Shown here piece by piece: positions 61,639-64,000 of a DNA stretch of 64,000 nt. The notes below the pieces were generated by a model, which saw only the letters and a list, made by a program, of their open reading frames with translations, was not told the DNA's origin and did no database searches. The position numbers and the translations under genes are program-made. The first letter of the stretch is position 1; the number at the start of each line of letters is the position of its first letter. The DNA is from RGIG9608 sp045612365 (GTDB taxonomy: Bacteria; Bacteroidota; Bacteroidia; Bacteroidales; Paludibacteraceae): contig JAZKYY010000017.1 of the NCBI GenBank assembly GCA_045612365.1, forward strand, positions 124,001-188,000. The letters are read 5' to 3'.

Positions 61639-62385
61639 TTATTTTTCTATTTCAATATCGTCAATACAAACATAAGATGGAGTGTTTAGTCCGTATTCGC
61701 CAACATCACTACCATCAACGGAAATTCGTACCTCATCAACTTCTCCTAATCCCAAAAGGTTTACAGTTGTCCATTCTTTGCAGATATAAACTTTTCCTTC
61801 TCTAAAATCAGCCAAAAAAAACTCAACTTTTCCAGTAGATTTGCCTTCAAGATAACCTTCAAAAATCACCTTAAACCAATCACCTTCTTCCAATGCTTTG
61901 GTATAACTATCGCCATCTTTTATGGCTAAATATACATAGGTAGAGTTGTTAACTTTTAGGCTTTTTATTTTACTTGCTTTTTTGCCAAGTGTAAAACGTG
62001 AATTCTCCGGAGAATAAGAGGAATAAAAAACTACTGCAAATTGCTTTGAACCATTGGCACCACCATTGCTATAAACGCTGTATTGGTTGTCAAATCCAGC
62101 AGTTTCCATATCTGTCTGGCTCGACACGGAAAATCCTCCATTGCTATAACCGCCATATTCGTTTACGTAGTTGTTAGAAAACCAAACATCGTTAAGCGAA
62201 AATCCTCCACTCATATCCGATCCATCCCATACGCTCTTATCAGTAAGATTAAAATCTTCAAACGTAATGGTAAAATATTCTGGTTGAGGAGTATGTTCAT
62301 CGTTGTTTAATGAATTATCGCACGAAACGAGAATAAGTGGAATTGTTATTGAAAAAATGCCTTTAATTAAAAGATGTGTTTTCAT
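61639..62385 (-). CDS. DUF4465 lipoprotein
   Basis: The 248-residue precursor has a lipoprotein signal ending LVSCDN. The mature part fits the DUF4465 pattern. It has an early FEDFNL and W(D/N)GSDMSGGFSLNDVWFSN, the central GGYSNGGFSVSSQTD, then YSVYSNGG and FAVVFYSS, and ends with SYVCIDDIEIEK. The fold is predicted to be a beta-sandwich resembling carbohydrate-binding or PEP-CTERM-associated domains. It is probably anchored in the outer membrane. Function is unknown. It is monocistronic. Confidence 0.85.
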   Translation of the reverse strand: MKTHLLIKGIFSITIPLILVSCDNSLNNDEHTPQPEYFTITFEDFNLTDKSVWDGSDMSGGFSLNDVWFSNNYVNEYGGYSNGGFSVSSQTDMETAGFDNQYSVYSNGGANGSKQFAVVFYSSYSPENSRFTLGKKASKIKSLKVNNSTYVYLAIKDGDSYTKALEEGDWFKVIFEGYLEGKSTGKVEFFLADFREGKVYICKEWTTVNLLGLGEVDEVRISVDGSDVGEYGLNTPSYVCIDDIEIEK

Positions 62386-62452
62386 AAAATATTTTTTAGT
62401 TCAATAAAAGTAAAACTTTTTTGTTAACAGGTTTTGAGGAAAAAAACTAAAC

Positions 62453-63532
62453 CTACTTCGGTGCTTTTTGATAAAGTACGATTCCTATAATCAAGAAAAT
62501 AATGTTTGGAAGCCAAACAGCAAGTAGGGGAGACATTGTTCCTTTTATAGCAAAAGTTGAGGAAATAGTAGAAAATAGGATAAATGCTGCGCTAAGTCCA
62601 ATACCAATACCTAGATGTAGTCCAATACCTCCTTTTACTTTTCTAGATGCAAGAGAAACTCCTATTAATGTCAATATAAAAGATGCCAACGGATAAGAAA
62701 AACGTTTATAGTATTCATCTTTGAAAGCTTGAATGTTGGCGGCTCCACGTTTTTCTTGTTTTTCTATATATTCTTTCAGTTGAGGATTAGTCATTTCTGG
62801 AGCTTGTTCGGCAGTGATGAAAAATTCTGCAGGATTCATTGGAATAATTGTATCCAATTCCTCTCCTTGGACAATTGATTCATATAATCCATTGAATGAC
62901 CTTATCAAATAATCGCTCACAACCCAAGTAGAATCTTTTTTCCATTTTATTCGGTTAGCAATCATACGTGAGCTGAGGTGTTTGTCATTTTCAAAAGATT
63001 CCATTGAGAATCTATAACCTTGTTTGCGAGCTTCTTCATAACGCTCTATATAAATAATTGTTCCTTCTTTTATCTCAAACTGAATGTTCCTGGCAACTTC
63101 ATTCTTGAATTTTTTTATGTACTGGTCCTCAAAATCAAGTCGAGTTTTATTTGCAGGAGGAATAACGTATCCTGTTAGCAAAAAGGAAAAAAGTGCAATT
63201 ATAGCCGCAGAAACAAAATATGGCCAAAGCATTCGAGAAAATCTAACTCCTCCAGCAAGTATAGCTATGATTTCCGTATTTGACGCCATTTTTGAAGTAA
63301 AAAATATCACCGAAATAAAGGTGAATAGTGGCGTAAACATATTGGCATAGTAGGGAATAAAATTGAGATAATAATCAAATATAATGGCTTTGAGAGGCGC
63401 ATTATTTTCGAAGAAATTATCAAGTTTCTCGGTTAAGTCAAAAACAACAGAGATGCTAATAATGAGGATTATTGAAAGCAAGTAAGTCCCCAAAAATTTT
63501 TTTATGATATAAAAATCAATCTTTTTTAACAT
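62453..63532 (-). CDS. LptF/LptG-family lipopolysaccharide export permease
   Basis: The 359-residue protein has the YjgP/YjgQ layout: three membrane helices near the start (about 12-35, 55-78, 100-122), a periplasmic jellyroll domain (about 130-265), and three helices at the C-terminus. The permease works with LptB to extract LPS from the inner membrane. The N-terminal LKKIDFYIIKKFLGTYLLS is characteristic. A single gene here, next to tgt, is the usual Bacteroidota arrangement. Whether it is LptF or LptG cannot be told. Confidence 0.92.
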   Translation of the reverse strand: MLKKIDFYIIKKFLGTYLLSIILIISISVVFDLTEKLDNFFENNAPLKAIIFDYYLNFIPYYANMFTPLFTFISVIFFTSKMASNTEIIAILAGGVRFSRMLWPYFVSAAIIALFSFLLTGYVIPPANKTRLDFEDQYIKKFKNEVARNIQFEIKEGTIIYIERYEEARKQGYRFSMESFENDKHLSSRMIANRIKWKKDSTWVVSDYLIRSFNGLYESIVQGEELDTIIPMNPAEFFITAEQAPEMTNPQLKEYIEKQEKRGAANIQAFKDEYYKRFSYPLASFILTLIGVSLASRKVKGGIGLHLGIGIGLSAAFILFSTISSTFAIKGTMSPLLAVWLPNIIFLIIGIVLYQKAPK

Positions 63533-63552
63533 CGGTTAATTTTATTTTAGAC

Positions 63553-64000
63553 TCAAAGTCTTCTACCCAATTTCTCTACCATCACTGATTTCCATTGAAC
63601 AAAATCGCCTTCAATAATGTGTTTTCGAGCTTCTTTTACCAACCAAAGATAGAAACCTAAGTTGTGAATGGAGGTAATTTGTATTCCAAGAATTTCTTTT
63701 GATATAATTAGATGACGAACATAAGCTTTAGTGTAACGATGGTCAACGTACGAAGTACCGTTGGGATCCAGAGGAGAAAAATCGTCTTTCCACTTTTCGT
63801 TTCTCATGTTTATCGTTCCTTCGGAAGTGAAAATCATTCCGTTTCTTGCATTTCTTGTTGGCATAACGCAATCGAACATATCAACGCCCCTTTCTATGGC
63901 TTCAAGAATGTTTATAGGAGTTCCTACGCCCATCAAATATCTAGGTTTGTCAGTAGGAAGAATCTCGTTTACAAGTTCAATGGTTTTATACATTACCTCT
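63553..64000 (-). CDS. tgt: Queuine tRNA-ribosyltransferase (5' end beyond window)
   Basis: This is the C-terminal 149 codons of the enzyme that swaps guanine 34 for preQ1 in tRNAs with GUN anticodons. The reading frame runs open past 64000, so the ATG at 63993 is not the true start. The nucleophile Asp is in DMFDCVMPTRNARNG. The zinc site CxCxxC, usual in bacterial Tgt after SPLDP, is replaced by GTSYVD (SPLDPNGTSYVDHRYTKAY). The downstream RHL and SIHNLGFYLWL are kept. The gene ends 20 bases before lptG and shares a pathway with queA at 57638. Confidence 0.95.
   Translation of the reverse strand, partial: EVMYKTIELVNEILPTDKPRYLMGVGTPINILEAIERGVDMFDCVMPTRNARNGMIFTSEGTINMRNEKWKDDFSPLDPNGTSYVDHRYTKAYVRHLIISKEILGIQITSIHNLGFYLWLVKEARKHIIEGDFVQWKSVMVEKLGRRL

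Overview
The window is a mostly housekeeping stretch of a low-GC Bacteroidota chromosome, most likely order Bacteroidales. The evidence is the phylum-type promoter box TAnnTTTG in front of many transcription units, a giant SprA/Sov type IX secretion translocon, a type IX sorting tail on a leucine-rich-repeat protein, a tmRNA whose tag reads GETNYALAA, and neighbourhoods typical of the group (grpE-dnaJ, ruvA-sprA, ftsX-DUF3098-uppP-truB-queA, DUF1599-DoxX-tpiA).

Left part (1-31.9 kb). A truncated acyl-CoA synthetase gene runs off the left edge. It is followed by mrp, a nucleoside-recognition membrane protein, a zapA unit with RNase Y and a large EF-hand-like membrane protein, then ssrA, grpE-dnaJ, an AlkD-like gene, a lipoprotein gene and ppdK. 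A gene cluster follows with HU, an unlisted 30-residue basic ribosomal-type protein, rng, mutS and miaB. Here mutS carries two in-frame nonsense codons 18 bases apart. DHH phosphoesterase, recA, degP, meaB, phoH-yqeY, a helix-hairpin-helix protein, LD-carboxypeptidase, trmD and argC complete this part.

Accessory segment (about 31.9-34.1 kb). This is the least ordinary part of the window. It holds a 178-base interrupted inverted repeat and a lipoprotein that joins scrambled von Willebrand A pieces to the two ends of a FISUMP-like lectin-fold domain. The protein ends in a Tyr-rich tail with mostly NNC codons that resembles a diversity-generating retroelement target. Next comes a 65-base tRNA-like element that shares 31 identical bases with the 3' end of ssrA in inverted orientation and has its own matching acceptor 5' strand. 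No reverse transcriptase, template repeat or integrase is visible in the window.

Right part (34.1-64 kb). It contains a GH20 hexosaminidase, an M23 peptidase, ruvA-sprA, a Na/Pi cotransporter, a second HU, pyrB, DUF1599-DoxX-tpiA, a type IX-secreted leucine-rich-repeat protein, tRNA-Lys, a second acyl-CoA synthetase, and the ftsX-to-queA operon. A NagB-like/LmbE fusion without NagB catalytic residues follows, then rplU-rpmA, a DUF4465 lipoprotein, and lptG with the 3' part of tgt.

Together the genes serve translation quality (tmRNA, MiaB, TrmD, TruB, QueA, Tgt, tRNA-Lys), RNA decay (RNase Y, RNase G), DNA repair (RecA, RuvA, a broken MutS), and envelope growth and secretion (SprA, UppP, FtsX, LptG, M23, LD-carboxypeptidase, DegP). 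No rRNA operon, CRISPR array, transposase or integrase was seen.
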